The position numbers and the translations under genes were made by a program. The notes under the pieces were generated by a model, which was not told the DNA's origin, made no database searches, and worked only from the letters and a program-made list of their open reading frames with translations. This document shows, piece after piece, positions 44,939 to 53,497 of a stretch of 64,000 nucleotides of DNA. Position 1 is the first letter of the stretch, and every line of letters starts with the position of its first letter. This stretch comes from Herbinix sp. (lineage in GTDB: Bacteria > Bacillota > Clostridia > Lachnospirales > Lachnospiraceae), in contig JAQSYO010000022.1 of NCBI GenBank assembly GCA_029256105.1, positions 1 through 64,000 of the forward strand, in the 5' to 3' direction.

Positions 44939-44966
44939 AGAAAAAATATGCAGAGGAGAGCAGAAC

Positions 44967-46532
44967 ATGGATATGACTTTAGCTTTTGTTTTAGCATTAT
45001 TGCCAATTATTTGGTTGATTATTGCATTAACTGCTTTAAAAATTCCGGGCTTCAAAGCCTGTACCATAGCACTAGTGATTGCTTATGGACTTGCGGTATT
45101 TGTATGGAAAATGCCGTTACTAGATAGTGTTACAGCGTTAGCGGAAGGAGCTGCACTTGCTCTTTGGCCTATCATCATTGTAATTGTAGCTGCGATTTTC
45201 ACTTACAATGTATGCGTTCATACGGGAAATATGGAAGTTATTAAGAAAATGCTAGCAAGTGTTACAAAAGATAAAAGAGTTTTAGTTTTAATCATTGCAT
45301 GGGGCTTTGGAGGCTTCATGGAAGGAATGGCGGGTTTTGGAACCGCGGTAGCAATACCGGCAAGTATGTTGTGGGGGTTAGGATTTAATCCGGTATTCGC
45401 AGCAATTGTCTGTCTGATAGCGAATGCAACTCCAACCGCATTTGGTTCCATCGGAATTCCAACAACAACATTGGCTAAAATTACTGGAATTGATGTATTT
45501 GGCTTATCGACCAACACCGTTATGATACTTGCACCACTCATTATTTTGACACCCTTTATCTTAGTGTATTTAACGGGCAAATCAAAAAAAGCATTTAAAG
45601 GGATTGGACTTATTACCTTAATATCAGGTGTATCCTTCTTAATACCAGAATATATCGTGGCAAAGTACCTAGGAGCAGAGCTTCCGGTAGTAATTGGTTC
45701 TGTTTGTTCCATGTTATGCACCATCTTAGCATCGAAAGTATTTGGTAAAAAAGAGGTTGATCCTGAATTTAGCTTAGAAAGCAATAGCAACGATAAAGCA
45801 AAAGCAAAGGCTATAACAAAGGTAACTATAAAGGAAGCACTAGTTGCTTGGAGTCCATTTATATTAATATTTGTATTCTTACTCGCAACATCAAAGTTAA
45901 TCGCACCTTTGAATGAATTACTGGCAACGGTGAAAACCTCAGTTAATATTTATACCGGAGCAAATGCTTCTGCTTACACCTTTTCCTGGTTAGCAACTCC
46001 GGGACTATGGATCATTCTTGCAGCACTGATTAGTGGCAAAATGCAAGGAGCAAGTATAAAAGAAATGCTCATTATCTTCAAGAAGACAGTCGTTCAATTA
46101 TCAAAAACAATTATAACGATTGTATGTATTATGGCTACTGCAAAAATCATGGGTTACAGTGGGATGATCCCTTCCATAGCACTTATGTTTGTTACGGTTA
46201 CAGGGTCCTTCTATCCACTATTTGCACCTATGCTTGGTTCCATCGGAACCTTTGTAACAGGAAGTGGTACCTCTGCCAGTGTATTATTTGGTGGTCTGCA
46301 GAAAGAAACTTCGGTTGCACTTAATCTGAACCAAGCGTGGATTGCAGCATCAAACACAGCAGGAGCAATATCTGCTAAGATGATTTCTCCGCAGAGTATC
46401 GCAGTTGCTGTGGCAGCAGTTAGTCTGCAGGGAAAAGAGAGTGAATTATTAAAGGGTACAATAAAATGGTTTGTTCTCTTTATTATAATCGTTGGAATTG
46501 TAACCTTCACAGGATCCAAGCTTCTTGGATAG
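44967..46532 (+). CDS. lctP: L-lactate permease
   Basis: The 521-residue integral membrane protein belongs to the LctP/LldP family of lactate-proton symporters. About twelve membrane segments are visible, with family motifs GFMEGMAGFGTAVAIPASMLW and LIANATPTAFGSIGIPTTT near residues 110-175, and ASNTAGAISAKMISPQSIAV near the C terminus. GAGGAG precedes the ATG. It is the first structural gene of the lactate operon and would bring lactate in for the Etf-coupled dehydrogenase. Confidence 0.94.
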   Translation: MDMTLAFVLALLPIIWLIIALTALKIPGFKACTIALVIAYGLAVFVWKMPLLDSVTALAEGAALALWPIIIVIVAAIFTYNVCVHTGNMEVIKKMLASVTKDKRVLVLIIAWGFGGFMEGMAGFGTAVAIPASMLWGLGFNPVFAAIVCLIANATPTAFGSIGIPTTTLAKITGIDVFGLSTNTVMILAPLIILTPFILVYLTGKSKKAFKGIGLITLISGVSFLIPEYIVAKYLGAELPVVIGSVCSMLCTILASKVFGKKEVDPEFSLESNSNDKAKAKAITKVTIKEALVAWSPFILIFVFLLATSKLIAPLNELLATVKTSVNIYTGANASAYTFSWLATPGLWIILAALISGKMQGASIKEMLIIFKKTVVQLSKTIITIVCIMATAKIMGYSGMIPSIALMFVTVTGSFYPLFAPMLGSIGTFVTGSGTSASVLFGGLQKETSVALNLNQAWIAASNTAGAISAKMISPQSIAVAVAAVSLQGKESELLKGTIKWFVLFIIIVGIVTFTGSKLLG

Positions 46533-46636
46533 TATTCCTGTAATATTGATATAGAAGATGTTTGTAGCAAATCAAATTGAAAAATTCACATTTCCATAAA
46601 AAATAGTAAAACAAACTGAAAAGGAAGGATGACAAC

Positions 46637-47425
46637 ATGAACATTTTAGTATGTATTAAACAAGTACCGGATACCAATAAGGTAGAGGTTGATCCAATAA
46701 CAGGAGTATTAAAAAGAAACGGCGTTGAATCGAAGATGAATCCCTACGATTTATATGCAATTGAAACGGCTCTTCGAATTAAGGAAGAGGTAGGAGGTTC
46801 CATCTATGCCATAACGATGGGTCCAGGACAAGCAGCCGGAGTAATCCGAGAAGCCTTTGCTATGGGCGTTGATCAGGGAGCATTGATTTCTGATCGTAAA
46901 TTCGGCGGAGCAGACGTATTAGCAACCAGTTATACACTTTCACAAGCGATTAAAATATTAGGCGATTTTGATTTAATCCTTTGCGGAAAACAAACCACGG
47001 ACGGTGATACCGCACAGGTTGGACCTGAAGTATCCGAATGGCTTAACATTCCGAGCTTAAGTAATGTATCAAAGATTGTGGAAATTCATAACGATGCAAT
47101 GGTAGTAGAGATGGATATGACGAACGATATTGAAATTGCAAAAATACAATTCCCTTGTCTTCTTGCAGTAGACAAAGACATCTTTATGCCGAGACTTCCT
47201 TCTTATGTTAAGAAGCAGGAGACGAAGGACCGTGAAATTAGAGTGATAAGTCTGGATCAGTTAGAAGATAAAGATGAGAAAAATTATGGTTTGAATGGTT
47301 CCCCAACGCAAGTTCAACGTATTTTCCCTCCACAAGTAAATGCACACAGAGAATTATGGAATGGAACATCAACAGAACTTACGGAACAATTAATTAATAA
47401 ACTGCAGGAACTAAAGTTTGCATAG
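46637..47425 (+). CDS. etfB: Electron transfer flavoprotein beta subunit (LctB-like)
   Basis: The 262-residue protein has the EtfB features NILVCIKQVPDTNKVEVDP at the N terminus, MNPYDLYAIETALR and LILCGKQTTDGDTAQVGPEV. In bifurcating Etf complexes this subunit binds the FAD that splits electrons, and NAD. The gene order etfB-etfA-FAD dehydrogenase equals lctBCD of Acetobacterium woodii. AAGGAAGGATG precedes the ATG. Confidence 0.93.
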   Translation: MNILVCIKQVPDTNKVEVDPITGVLKRNGVESKMNPYDLYAIETALRIKEEVGGSIYAITMGPGQAAGVIREAFAMGVDQGALISDRKFGGADVLATSYTLSQAIKILGDFDLILCGKQTTDGDTAQVGPEVSEWLNIPSLSNVSKIVEIHNDAMVVEMDMTNDIEIAKIQFPCLLAVDKDIFMPRLPSYVKKQETKDREIRVISLDQLEDKDEKNYGLNGSPTQVQRIFPPQVNAHRELWNGTSTELTEQLINKLQELKFA

Positions 47426-47485
47426 TAGAACAGTTGAAAGATAAATCAATTTCATAACATGAATTATAAATAAGGTAATTCATAT

Positions 47486-47542
47486 AAAAAAGCACTTATG
47501 TGTCTTTTGCATCTAGTGTCGCCTTTGGCGAAGGAATGGAGG
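47486..47542 (+). repeat. Dispersed palindromic element, copy B, supplying the etfA ribosome site
   Basis: AAAAAGCACTTATGTGTCTT opens the element, followed by a short GCCTTTGGCG hairpin and TGGAGG. The order is as in copy A at 38170-38227. The TGGAGG is the ribosome site of etfA, 10 bases before its ATG. Confidence 0.65.
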
Positions 47543-47551
47543 AAATTATTA

Positions 47552-48739
47552 ATGGCTAAATTGGTTGTAAATCAAAGCTTGGTTGGAAATATTGAGGAGT
47601 TGATCAGTCTCTGTCCGTTTGGAGCAATGGAAGACAAAAACGGCGAACTCCAAATAAATTCAGCTTGTAAGATGTGTAAAATATGTGTGAAAAAAGGCCC
47701 CAAGGGAGCTGTAGAATATATAGAAGAAGAAGTAGTAGCTGTAGATAAAAATTTATGGAAGGGAATTGCTGTTTATGTAGATCATATTGACGGTGCAATC
47801 CATCCGGTTACTTACGAGTTGATTGGTAAGGCAAAGGAATTGGCAGCGAAGATCAACCATCCGGTGTATGCTATTATGATGGGCAGCAATATCGAAAAAC
47901 AGTGTCATGAGTTACTTCATTATAACGTAGATAAAATATTTGTTTATGATCATGAGAAATTGGATCGCTTTAAAATGGAGCCCTATACCGCAGTATTTGA
48001 AGACTTTGTTAATAATGTAAAGCCTACAGCAATCTTAATAGGGGCAACTCCGGTGGGACGTCAATTAGCACCAAGACTTTCCGCAAGAGTAAAGACCGGA
48101 CTTACCGCAGATTGTACGATACTTGATATCAATGAAAATACAGATCTTGTACAAATTAGACCTGCCTTCGGCGGTAACATTATGGCTCAGATATTAACAC
48201 CAAATCATAGACCACAGATGGCAACCGTAAGATACAAGGTAATGGATGCACCGAAGAGAAATTCATCTGAAAACGGTGAAATAGTGAAGTGCGCTATTGA
48301 TACAGATAAACTGGACAGTAAAGTAGATGTACTTGATATCATTGCGAAGGAAAAAGAACAATTTATTGAAGCTTCTGAGGTGCTTGTAGTAGCAGGGCGT
48401 GGCATTAAAAAGGAAGAAGATATAGCAATGGTACAGGAATTAGCGGACCTATTAGGAGGACAGCTCGCCTGTACAAGACCAGTGATGGAAGCAGGATGGT
48501 TAGAGCCAAAGCGTCAAGTAGGACTTAGTGGACGAACAGTGAGACCAAAGTTAATTATTACGGTAGGAGTATCTGGTTCCGTTCAATTTACCGCAGGTAT
48601 GAATAATTCCGATCAAATCATAGCAATTAACAAGGATGAAAATGCACCGATATTTAAGACAGCACACTATGGTCTTGTAGGTGATCTCTATGAGATTATT
48701 CCAAACCTAATCAATCAGATTAAGGCTAGTAAAGAGTAG
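47552..48739 (+). CDS. etfA: Electron transfer flavoprotein alpha subunit with N-terminal ferredoxin domain (LctC-like)
   Basis: The 395-residue protein starts with a ferredoxin-like domain (about 1-60) holding Cys21, Cys39, Cys42 and Cys45, enough for one [4Fe-4S] cluster. The usual KKCP of a second cluster is KKGP here. The EtfA part follows: a Rossmann-like domain (about 70-250) and the FAD domain with GRGIKKEEDIAMVQELADLL and VGLSGRTVRPKLIITVGVSG. The added cluster is typical of bifurcating Etf proteins, where it passes electrons to or from ferredoxin. ATG 47552 follows TGGAGG; the longer frame from 47498 runs through a repeat element. Confidence 0.93.
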   Translation: MAKLVVNQSLVGNIEELISLCPFGAMEDKNGELQINSACKMCKICVKKGPKGAVEYIEEEVVAVDKNLWKGIAVYVDHIDGAIHPVTYELIGKAKELAAKINHPVYAIMMGSNIEKQCHELLHYNVDKIFVYDHEKLDRFKMEPYTAVFEDFVNNVKPTAILIGATPVGRQLAPRLSARVKTGLTADCTILDINENTDLVQIRPAFGGNIMAQILTPNHRPQMATVRYKVMDAPKRNSSENGEIVKCAIDTDKLDSKVDVLDIIAKEKEQFIEASEVLVVAGRGIKKEEDIAMVQELADLLGGQLACTRPVMEAGWLEPKRQVGLSGRTVRPKLIITVGVSGSVQFTAGMNNSDQIIAINKDENAPIFKTAHYGLVGDLYEIIPNLINQIKASKE

Positions 48740-48811
48740 GCCGCAAATGAACCAAATATCTCGATTTTACTATTAAAGTCAGTGTTTATTCACTAAATGG
48801 AGGTTAATAGA

Positions 48812-50215
48812 ATGAACTATAAAAAATTAGATCAAGAAGATATAAATTTTATAAATAATATTATCAACGATTCTGAAAGGGTATTATTCGGTGAGGATAT
48901 CAATGAGGAATATAGCCATGATGAATTAAGTGATACAGTAAGTTTTCCGGATGTAGTTGTGAAAATCACTTCTACAGAAGAATTATCTCAAATCATGAAG
49001 TATGCCTATGCAAATAATATTCCTGTCACTCCTCGTGGATCGGGAACCGGACTTGTAGGTTCCTCCGTAGCAATTGAACATGGTATTATGATCGATACAA
49101 CATTAATGAATCACTTCCTTGAACTAGATGAAAATAATTTAACAATTACAGTGGAACCAGGTGTACTGCTCATGGAGCTTTCTGCTTATGTTCAAGAAAG
49201 AGACTTATTCTATCCTCCGGATCCGGGCGAGAAATCAGCAACCATCGGTGGAAATATCAGTACCAATGCAGGTGGAATGCGAGCTGTTAAATACGGTGTT
49301 ACAAGAGATTATGTCCGTGGACTTGAAGTAGTATTACCGGATGGTACAGTCGTAGAATTCGGCGGTAAGGTAGTTAAGAATAGTACCGGTTATGCAATGA
49401 AGGATCTAATGGTAGGTTCCGAAGGAACACTTGGTATCATCACAAAAGCAATATTAAAGTTAATACCACTGCCTAAGAAAGCAATCAGCTTATTAATACC
49501 ATTCCCTTCTTTAGAGACAGCGATTAGAACGGTACCTATGATTATTAAGTCAAAATCTGCGCCAACAGCAATTGAGTTTATGCAAAGAGAAGTTATCATG
49601 GATGCAGAAAAGTATCTTGGAAAGAAATTCCCTGACAATAGTGCAGATGCCTACCTGCTTTTAAAATTTGATGGAAATTCAACAGAGGAAGTAGAGAAGG
49701 CTTATGAAAGTGCTGCCAAAATCTGTTTGGAGCAAGGAGCGATTGATATTCTGATATCAGATACCAGTGAGAGAGAGGATTCCATCTGGAAAGCCAGAGG
49801 CGCCTTCCTGGAAGCAATCAAAGGTTCTACAACTTACATGGACGAGGTTGACGTAGTAGTTCCAAGAAGCTCCGTAAATGAAATGGTAGAATACATTCAT
49901 AGCTTATACAAGGAAGTAAATATCCGAATCAAGAGCTTTGGCCATGCAGGCGATGGAAACCTTCACGCATATGTACTAAAGGATGATTTAAGCGAAGAAG
50001 AATGGGAAAGCAAAATGACAGCTGCTATGGATAAAATCTATGGAAAAGCGAGAGAATTAAAAGGCCAGGTGTCTGGTGAGCATGGTATTGGCTACGCTAA
50101 GAAGTCTTATTTATTACAATCAATGGACCCTGCTACCGTAGAAATTATGAGAGGAATTAAGAAAGCCTTTGATCCAAAGAACATTCTAAATCCCCATAAA
50201 GTATGTCAGATGTAA
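48812..50215 (+). CDS. lctD: FAD-dependent lactate dehydrogenase (GlcD family, LctD-like)
   Basis: The 467-residue flavoprotein has a PCMH-type FAD domain ([40 protein letters not shown]) and a C-terminal substrate domain with [15 protein letters not shown] and [11 protein letters not shown]. It oxidises lactate (D-type by family, though stereochemistry cannot be read) to pyruvate and passes electrons to the Etf pair encoded upstream. In the A. woodii complex, NAD reduction by lactate is driven by oxidation of reduced ferredoxin. ATG 48812 has GGAGG 8 bases upstream. It is the last gene before a strong terminator. Confidence 0.92.
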   Translation: MNYKKLDQEDINFINNIINDSERVLFGEDINEEYSHDELSDTVSFPDVVVKITSTEELSQIMKYAYANNIPVTPRGSGTGLVGSSVAIEHGIMIDTTLMNHFLELDENNLTITVEPGVLLMELSAYVQERDLFYPPDPGEKSATIGGNISTNAGGMRAVKYGVTRDYVRGLEVVLPDGTVVEFGGKVVKNSTGYAMKDLMVGSEGTLGIITKAILKLIPLPKKAISLLIPFPSLETAIRTVPMIIKSKSAPTAIEFMQREVIMDAEKYLGKKFPDNSADAYLLLKFDGNSTEEVEKAYESAAKICLEQGAIDILISDTSEREDSIWKARGAFLEAIKGSTTYMDEVDVVVPRSSVNEMVEYIHSLYKEVNIRIKSFGHAGDGNLHAYVLKDDLSEEEWESKMTAAMDKIYGKARELKGQVSGEHGIGYAKKSYLLQSMDPATVEIMRGIKKAFDPKNILNPHKVCQM

Positions 50216-50266
50216 TTAATTGCTTATTCGTTAAAATTCATAAATAGTCTCCTAACAATCCGCCCC

Positions 50267-50303
50267 AAAAGGACCTTCCACTTTATAAGTGGTGGGTCCT
50301 TTT
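50267..50303 (+). terminator. Terminator of the lactate operon
   Basis: AAAAGGACC pairs with GGTCCTTTT, with an inner CACTT/AAGTG extension. Confidence 0.82.
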
Positions 50304-50388
50304 GATTCTGGAATACTCTCAAGAAACATGATTTGTTGCAAATTATTTCAAAGCATTATATTCAAAGTACTACCACTGATTCCCTCTG

Positions 50389-50396
50389 CATACAAT
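50389..50396 (+). promoter_or_regulatory. Sigma-E-type -10 box of spoIIID
   Basis: CATACAAT matches the sporulation sigma-E -10 consensus exactly and lies about 18 bases before the spoIIID ribosome site. I see no convincing -35 element at the right distance. Confidence 0.5.
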
Positions 50397-50413
50397 GTAA
50401 CAACAACGATAAT

Positions 50414-50458
50414 AAGGGGGAATGCGTTCCGTCCATAGGCTGGAACGCAGACACTATG
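50414..50458 (+). promoter_or_regulatory. Hairpin-bridged Shine-Dalgarno of spoIIID
   Basis: AAGGGGG (50414-50420) is 35 bases from ATG 50456, too far to work directly. Between them TGCGTTCC (50423-50430) and GGAACGCA (50442-50449) form a perfect 8 bp stem with an 11-base loop. When it folds, 2 unpaired bases before and 6 after leave an effective spacing of 8. Confidence 0.6.
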
Positions 50459-50725
50459 AAAGGCTATATAGAGGAACGGGCGGTAGAAATCGCTAATTAT
50501 ATTATCGATAATAATGCGACAGTGAGGCAAACCGCAAAGCAGTTCGGTATTTCGAAATCGACCGTACATAAAGACGTAACAGAACGTCTTGCTCAAATCA
50601 ACCCCTCCCTCGCAGAGAAAGCGCGGGTAGTCTTGGATCTCAATAAGTCAGAGCGTCATATCAGAGGCGGCTTGGCAACGAAGGAAAAATATCTCCATAA
50701 GACGAGATATAATCAAGCTTATTAA
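50456..50725 (+). CDS. spoIIID: Sporulation transcription regulator SpoIIID
   Basis: The 89-residue DNA-binding protein acts in the mother cell during sporulation. It shows the strongly conserved KGYIEERAVEIANYIIDNNA start, the helix-turn-helix VRQTAKQFGISKSTVHKDVT and the basic C-terminal ERHIRGGLATKEKYLHKTR. I start at ATG 50456 from the family N terminus; no direct ribosome site is next to it (see the bridged hairpin). A sigma-E-like -10 box lies upstream, matching its known control in Bacillus. A terminator follows. Its presence shows the organism has sporulation genes. Confidence 0.95.
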   Translation: MKGYIEERAVEIANYIIDNNATVRQTAKQFGISKSTVHKDVTERLAQINPSLAEKARVVLDLNKSERHIRGGLATKEKYLHKTRYNQAY

Positions 50726-50751
50726 TTTCGATTACAGACAATGAAGGTTAA

Positions 50752-50796
50752 AGAGATTGTCCCGCGCTGAAAAGCTACATTGGGATAATCTCTTTT
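50752..50796 (+). terminator. Terminator after spoIIID
   Basis: AGAGATTGTCCC pairs with GGGATAATCTCT with one G-T wobble, followed by TTTT. Confidence 0.82.
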
Positions 50797-50848
50797 GCTA
50801 TGTAAAAATGGAATGAACTCCATATTGAACGTTAGAGGTAGGGGGTAT

Positions 50849-50905
50849 ATGATTAGATTTATATCCACCGAACCTATTATACCAAAGATGCTAATAACGC
50901 TATAA
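50849..50905 (+). other. Possible 18-codon leader ORF before the rnf promoter
   Basis: ATG 50849 begins MIRFISTEPIIPKMLITL, preceded by AGAGGTAGGGGG. Its stop codon lies inside the right arm of the following terminator (50884-50920). This is an attenuator-like arrangement, but the main rnf promoter seems to lie further downstream. Confidence 0.35.
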
Positions 50906-50920
50906 TTAGCATCTTTTTTT
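50884..50920 (+). terminator. Strong terminator overlapping the leader ORF
   Basis: AAAGATGCTAAT and ATTAGCATCTTT form a perfect 12 bp stem, followed by TTTT. Confidence 0.88.
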
Positions 50921-50990
50921 GTCTCGTTTTTAAGTATTGGTATTTATTGATACAAAAAATAAAAAAAATGTGTCAATTTTGTGTAAAATA

Positions 50991-50999
50991 TGCTATAAT
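50991..50999 (+). promoter_or_regulatory. Extended -10 promoter of the rnf operon
   Basis: TGCTATAAT contains an extended TG motif and a perfect TATAAT. No good -35 is found (TGTCAA at 50971). The transcript would start about 143 bases before rnfC. Confidence 0.6.
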
Positions 51000-51034
51000 T
51001 AAGATTGTGTGCTTAGAGATGACAACATTGATTT

Positions 51035-51097
51035 ATGTTTAACAAAGATGGCTAGATGTTTAACAAAGATAGCTAGATGTTTAACAAAGATAGCTAT
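51035..51097 (+). repeat. 21 bp tandem repeat in the rnfC leader
   Basis: Three units of ATGTTTAACAAAGATAGCTAG (with one or two changes) are followed by a partial fourth (AAGTTTAAC). Each of the first two units reads as a start, five codons and TAG. Confidence 0.9.
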
Positions 51098-51148
51098 AAG
51101 TTTAACTAAAAAAAGGCTAAAAAATAATAAGAAAGAGGGAAATGACAT

Positions 51149-52468
51149 ATGGGTAGGTTAACATTTCCGGGTGGCATCCATACTTATGACGGCAAAAACC
51201 TGACTATGGATAAACCCACAACGGTCCTTTTACCAAAGGGTGATTTGGTTTTTCCGGTATCTCAACATATCGGTGCTCCAGCAAAGCCAATTGTAGCAAA
51301 GGGGGATAAGGTTCTGGTAGGCCAGAAAATAGCGGAGGCCGGAGGATTTATATCCTCTAATATCATCAGCTCAGTATCAGGAACGGTTAAAGAAATCGAA
51401 AAACGGTTAACCGTATCTGGAAATATGGTAGAAGCTATCGTAATAGAAAATGACAATGAATATCAGACAGTAGAGGGATTTGGACTTGAACGTGATTATA
51501 AAAAGCTATCAAAAGATGAAATAAGAAATTATGTAAAAGAAGCAGGTATTGTTGGATTAGGTGGTGCAGGATTCCCGACACATGTTAAACTGGCACCCAA
51601 GGACGACAGTAAAATTGATTATGTTATTATCAATGGTGCAGAGTGCGAACCGTACTTAACCTCTGATTATCGTATGATGATAGAAGAACCTGAGAAGCTC
51701 GTAGGTGGATTAAAAATAATGTTAAGCATATTTGATCATGCCAAAGGTATTATTGCAATTGAGGATAATAAGCCGGAAGCAATTAAAAAAATTCAGGCAT
51801 TAACCGCAGGGGAAGACAAGATTGAAATCGTAGCACTTAAGACCAAATATCCACAAGGCGGAGAACGTCAGTTGGTATACGCAACAACCGGAAGAAAATT
51901 GAATTCTAAGAAGCTTCCCTCTGATGTTGGATGTGTAGTTGATAATGTAGATACGGTTATATCCATTTATATGGCTGTAGCGAAAAGTACTCCGTTAATA
52001 CGAAAAATTGTCACAGTTTCAGGAGATGCAGTAAAAAATCCTCAGAACTTTAATGTAGCAATCGGAATTGATTATTGGGAAATTTTAGAAGCGGCAGGCG
52101 GCTTTATAGAAAGACCGGAGAAGATGATTTCAGGCGGTCCTATGATGGGTATGGCATTGTTTAGTTGTAATGTACCTGTGATGAAGACTACCTCGGCATT
52201 ACTTGGTTTTCTACAGGACAAGTCAGCAGTGGAGGAATCACCTTGTATCCGTTGTGGAAAATGCGCTGAAAAATGTCCGCTGCAATTAATGCCTTTCCAA
52301 TTAGCTGCCCTAAGTAATCGGAATGATGATGCAGGATTTGTGAAGCTGGATGGTTTAGAGTGCTGTGGCTGTGGATGTTGTTCCTATGTCTGTCCGGCAA
52401 AACGTAGTTTATCCCAGTCCATAATGCAGTCAAGAAACAGTATTTTAGCTAAGAAAAAGAAAGCGTAA
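51149..52468 (+). CDS. rnfC: Rnf complex subunit RnfC
   Basis: The 439-residue cytoplasmic subunit receives or delivers electrons to NAD. It begins FPGGIHTYDGKN, has a Rossmann-like FMN/NADH-binding part (GIVGLGGAGFPTHVKLAP) and two [4Fe-4S] motifs near the C terminus (CIRCGKCAEKCP and CCGCGCCSYVCP). First gene of rnfCDGEAB, with AGAGGG upstream. The Rnf complex couples ferredoxin oxidation and NAD reduction to export of sodium ions or protons and can also run in reverse. Confidence 0.96.
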   Translation: MGRLTFPGGIHTYDGKNLTMDKPTTVLLPKGDLVFPVSQHIGAPAKPIVAKGDKVLVGQKIAEAGGFISSNIISSVSGTVKEIEKRLTVSGNMVEAIVIENDNEYQTVEGFGLERDYKKLSKDEIRNYVKEAGIVGLGGAGFPTHVKLAPKDDSKIDYVIINGAECEPYLTSDYRMMIEEPEKLVGGLKIMLSIFDHAKGIIAIEDNKPEAIKKIQALTAGEDKIEIVALKTKYPQGGERQLVYATTGRKLNSKKLPSDVGCVVDNVDTVISIYMAVAKSTPLIRKIVTVSGDAVKNPQNFNVAIGIDYWEILEAAGGFIERPEKMISGGPMMGMALFSCNVPVMKTTSALLGFLQDKSAVEESPCIRCGKCAEKCPLQLMPFQLAALSNRNDDAGFVKLDGLECCGCGCCSYVCPAKRSLSQSIMQSRNSILAKKKKA

Positions 52469-52501
52469 TTTCAACATACAATTCAGAAAGAGGTGTAAGC
52501 T

Positions 52502-53497
52502 TTGAGCGATTTGTTTCATGTATCGGCTGCTCCACATACAAGGAGCCCGATTACGACTAAAAATATTATGCAGGATGTAGCAATTGCATTAATTCCGGCG
52601 GGTCTGTTCGGTATCTATAACTTTGGTATTAACGCATTATTGGTTATAGTGGTAACAATACTGGCATGTGTATTAACAGAATATCTTTACTGTAAAATGA
52701 TGAAAAAACCCTCTACTGCAGGAGATTATAGTGCAGTAGTTACAGGAGTTCTATTGGCATTTAACTTACCTGCTAGTTTTCCTCTTTGGATGGCGGCTCT
52801 TGGTGGTATATTTGCTATTTTACTTGTTAAGATGTTGTTTGGTGGTTTGGGTCAGAATTTTATGAACCCAGCACTCGCTGCTCGTGCCTTCTTATTAATT
52901 AGCTTCCCGGTTAGAATGACGAGTTTTGCAGTTGAGAAAATAAGCCAAACAGGCATTACAGATTATATTCAGCATGGAGCACTTGCAGTGGATGGTGTAT
53001 CCGGAGCAACTCCTTTGGCAGCATTGAAAGCTGGAGAGACCATTAATTTACTCAAAATGTTTCTTGGAAGTACCGGTGGTACGATAGGTGAGACCAGTGC
53101 TCTAGCAATTTTACTTGGGGCAGCTTATCTCGTATTTAAGAAAGTGATTACCCTTAGAATTCCCCTTACTTATATCATATCAGTTGCAGTTTTTGTTATA
53201 CTATTTGGCGGTAAAGGTTTTGATATGACCTTTATACTTGGACATATCCTTGGTGGAGGTTTATTACTAGGTGCTTTCTTCATGGCAACGGATTATGTAA
53301 CCAGCCCAATTACACCAATAGGCCAAATTATATTTGCTATCTCGCTTGGTTTATTAACCGGATTGTTCCGCTTACTTGGCGGTTCAGCAGAAGGAGTATC
53401 CTATGCGATAATCTTCTGTAACTTATTGGTACCGTTAATTGAGAAAGCAACCAGCCAGAAATCCTTTGGAAAGGAGCGTGCGGTCCGTGAAAAATAA
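52502..53497 (+). CDS. rnfD: Rnf complex subunit RnfD
   Basis: The 331-residue membrane protein carries covalent FMN. Flavin should attach to Thr170 in VSGATPLAALK. About nine membrane helices are present, with FGGLGQNFMNPALAARAFLL typical of RnfD/NqrB. The start is TTG 52502 with AAAGAGGTG upstream. It overlaps rnfG by 11 bases. Confidence 0.95.
   Translation: MSDLFHVSAAPHTRSPITTKNIMQDVAIALIPAGLFGIYNFGINALLVIVVTILACVLTEYLYCKMMKKPSTAGDYSAVVTGVLLAFNLPASFPLWMAALGGIFAILLVKMLFGGLGQNFMNPALAARAFLLISFPVRMTSFAVEKISQTGITDYIQHGALAVDGVSGATPLAALKAGETINLLKMFLGSTGGTIGETSALAILLGAAYLVFKKVITLRIPLTYIISVAVFVILFGGKGFDMTFILGHILGGGLLLGAFFMATDYVTSPITPIGQIIFAISLGLLTGLFRLLGGSAEGVSYAIIFCNLLVPLIEKATSQKSFGKERAVREK

Noticed and set aside
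45218-45790. 190-codon minus-strand ORF opposite lctP
   Set aside because: It lies fully inside a clear permease gene and shows no family pattern.
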